DNA of 64,000 bases from Winogradskyella ursingii (GTDB taxonomy: Bacteria; Bacteroidota; Bacteroidia; Flavobacteriales; Flavobacteriaceae): assembly GCF_013403975.1 (NCBI RefSeq), contig NZ_JABFDH010000001.1, forward strand, positions 1 to 64,000, written 5' to 3'. Shown here one piece after another: positions 63,671 through 64,000 of this stretch. The translations under genes and the position numbers were made by a program. Position 1 is the first letter of the stretch. Each line of letters begins with the position of its first letter. The notes under the pieces were generated by a model, which searched no databases, was not told where the DNA came from, and saw only the letters and a program-made list of their open reading frames with translations.

Positions 63671-64000
63671 ATGCAAATTCAAGTTGTAAAATCTAAAATT
63701 CACCGTGTAAAATGTACAGGTGCAGACCTAAACTACATTGGAAGTATTACCATTGACGAAGACCTGATGGACGCTGCTAATATTATACAGGGTGAAAAAG
63801 TTCAGATTGTAAATAATAATAATGGGGAGCGGTTGGAAACCTACTGTATTCCTGGTCCTCGAAATAGTGGTGAAATCACCTTAAATGGTGCGGCTGCACG
63901 TAAAGTAGCTGTAGGTGATATTTTGATACTTATTACCTATGGTTATATGGATATCGAAATGGCGAAGAGTTTTAAGCCATCTCTGGTTTTTCCTGATGAA
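63671..64000 (+). CDS. panD: aspartate 1-decarboxylase (3' end beyond window)
   Basis: 110 codons are visible and the frame is still open at the window edge; the usual length is about 116-126, so only a few residues are missing. The product makes beta-alanine from aspartate. IGSITID contains the Gly-Ser self-cleavage site (about 24-25) that forms the pyruvoyl group; [16 protein letters not shown] and [22 protein letters not shown] are PanD signatures. Follows panC by 13 bases. Confidence 0.95.
   Translation, partial: MQIQVVKSKIHRVKCTGADLNYIGSITIDEDLMDAANIIQGEKVQIVNNNNGERLETYCIPGPRNSGEITLNGAAARKVAVGDILILITYGYMDIEMAKSFKPSLVFPDE

Overview
The window is AT-rich and looks like a chromosomal segment from a marine or aquatic member of the Flavobacteriaceae (Bacteroidota). 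Supporting signs are type IX secretion (T9SS) C-terminal sorting domains, PorZ next to recO, TonB-dependent receptors paired with surface lipoproteins, DUF4270/DUF6090/DUF2975 families, -7 promoter boxes of the Bacteroidota form TAnnTTTG, and atpD-atpC placed apart from the rest of the ATP synthase genes. No rRNA, tRNA, CRISPR array, prophage or insertion-sequence transposase was seen.

Layout. 1-1.7 kb: two small accessory genes, each followed by a long imperfect palindrome resembling an integron attC site; this is the most mobile-looking part. 1.8-8.3 kb: a short SSB, a secreted leishmanolysin-like protease, an HDAC-family deacetylase next to a large surface protein with a TonB-plug-like domain, and an OmpA lipoprotein/lipocalin pair. 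8.5-24 kb: housekeeping genes (metG, ldcA-like, yraN, nadD-gmk-yicC, a thioesterase, an ArsC/EamA/FemAB-like operon, a Na+/H+ antiporter, a transsulfuration enzyme, gdhA). 24-34 kb: porZ, recO, a TonB receptor, a large T9SS cargo protein, recX and a JmjC-like cupin protein.

34-44 kb: the biotin region, with bioB, a flotillin/NfeD pair, a ketoacyl synthase, bioA, bioD, a DUF2007 gene, bioF and a small membrane protein. It is unusually dense in short palindromic repeats. Several lie inside reading frames in register, adding residues to the ketoacyl synthase, BioA and BioF; others supply start or stop codons. A GIY-YIG gene with a nonsense codon sits among them.

44-50.7 kb: a DUF2975-DUF2975-XRE operon with paired palindromic operators around a perfect promoter, then a probable DNA-damage module (dinB, dnaE-type polymerase, divergent LexA-like XRE-S24 repressor) with a repeated operator in the shared intergenic region. 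50.7-64 kb: an oxidoreductase, atpC/atpD, a GDSL lipoprotein with its TonB receptor, and the operon glgA-like / DUF4270 / glmS divergent from panC-panD. A terminator-like hairpin lies in the leader of the glgA-like operon. panD runs off the window end.

The most unusual items are the repeat-riddled biotin locus, the two cassette-like units at the left edge, the operator pair controlling the DUF2975/XRE operon, and possible LexA-like sites shared by the polymerase module and the distant ssb.
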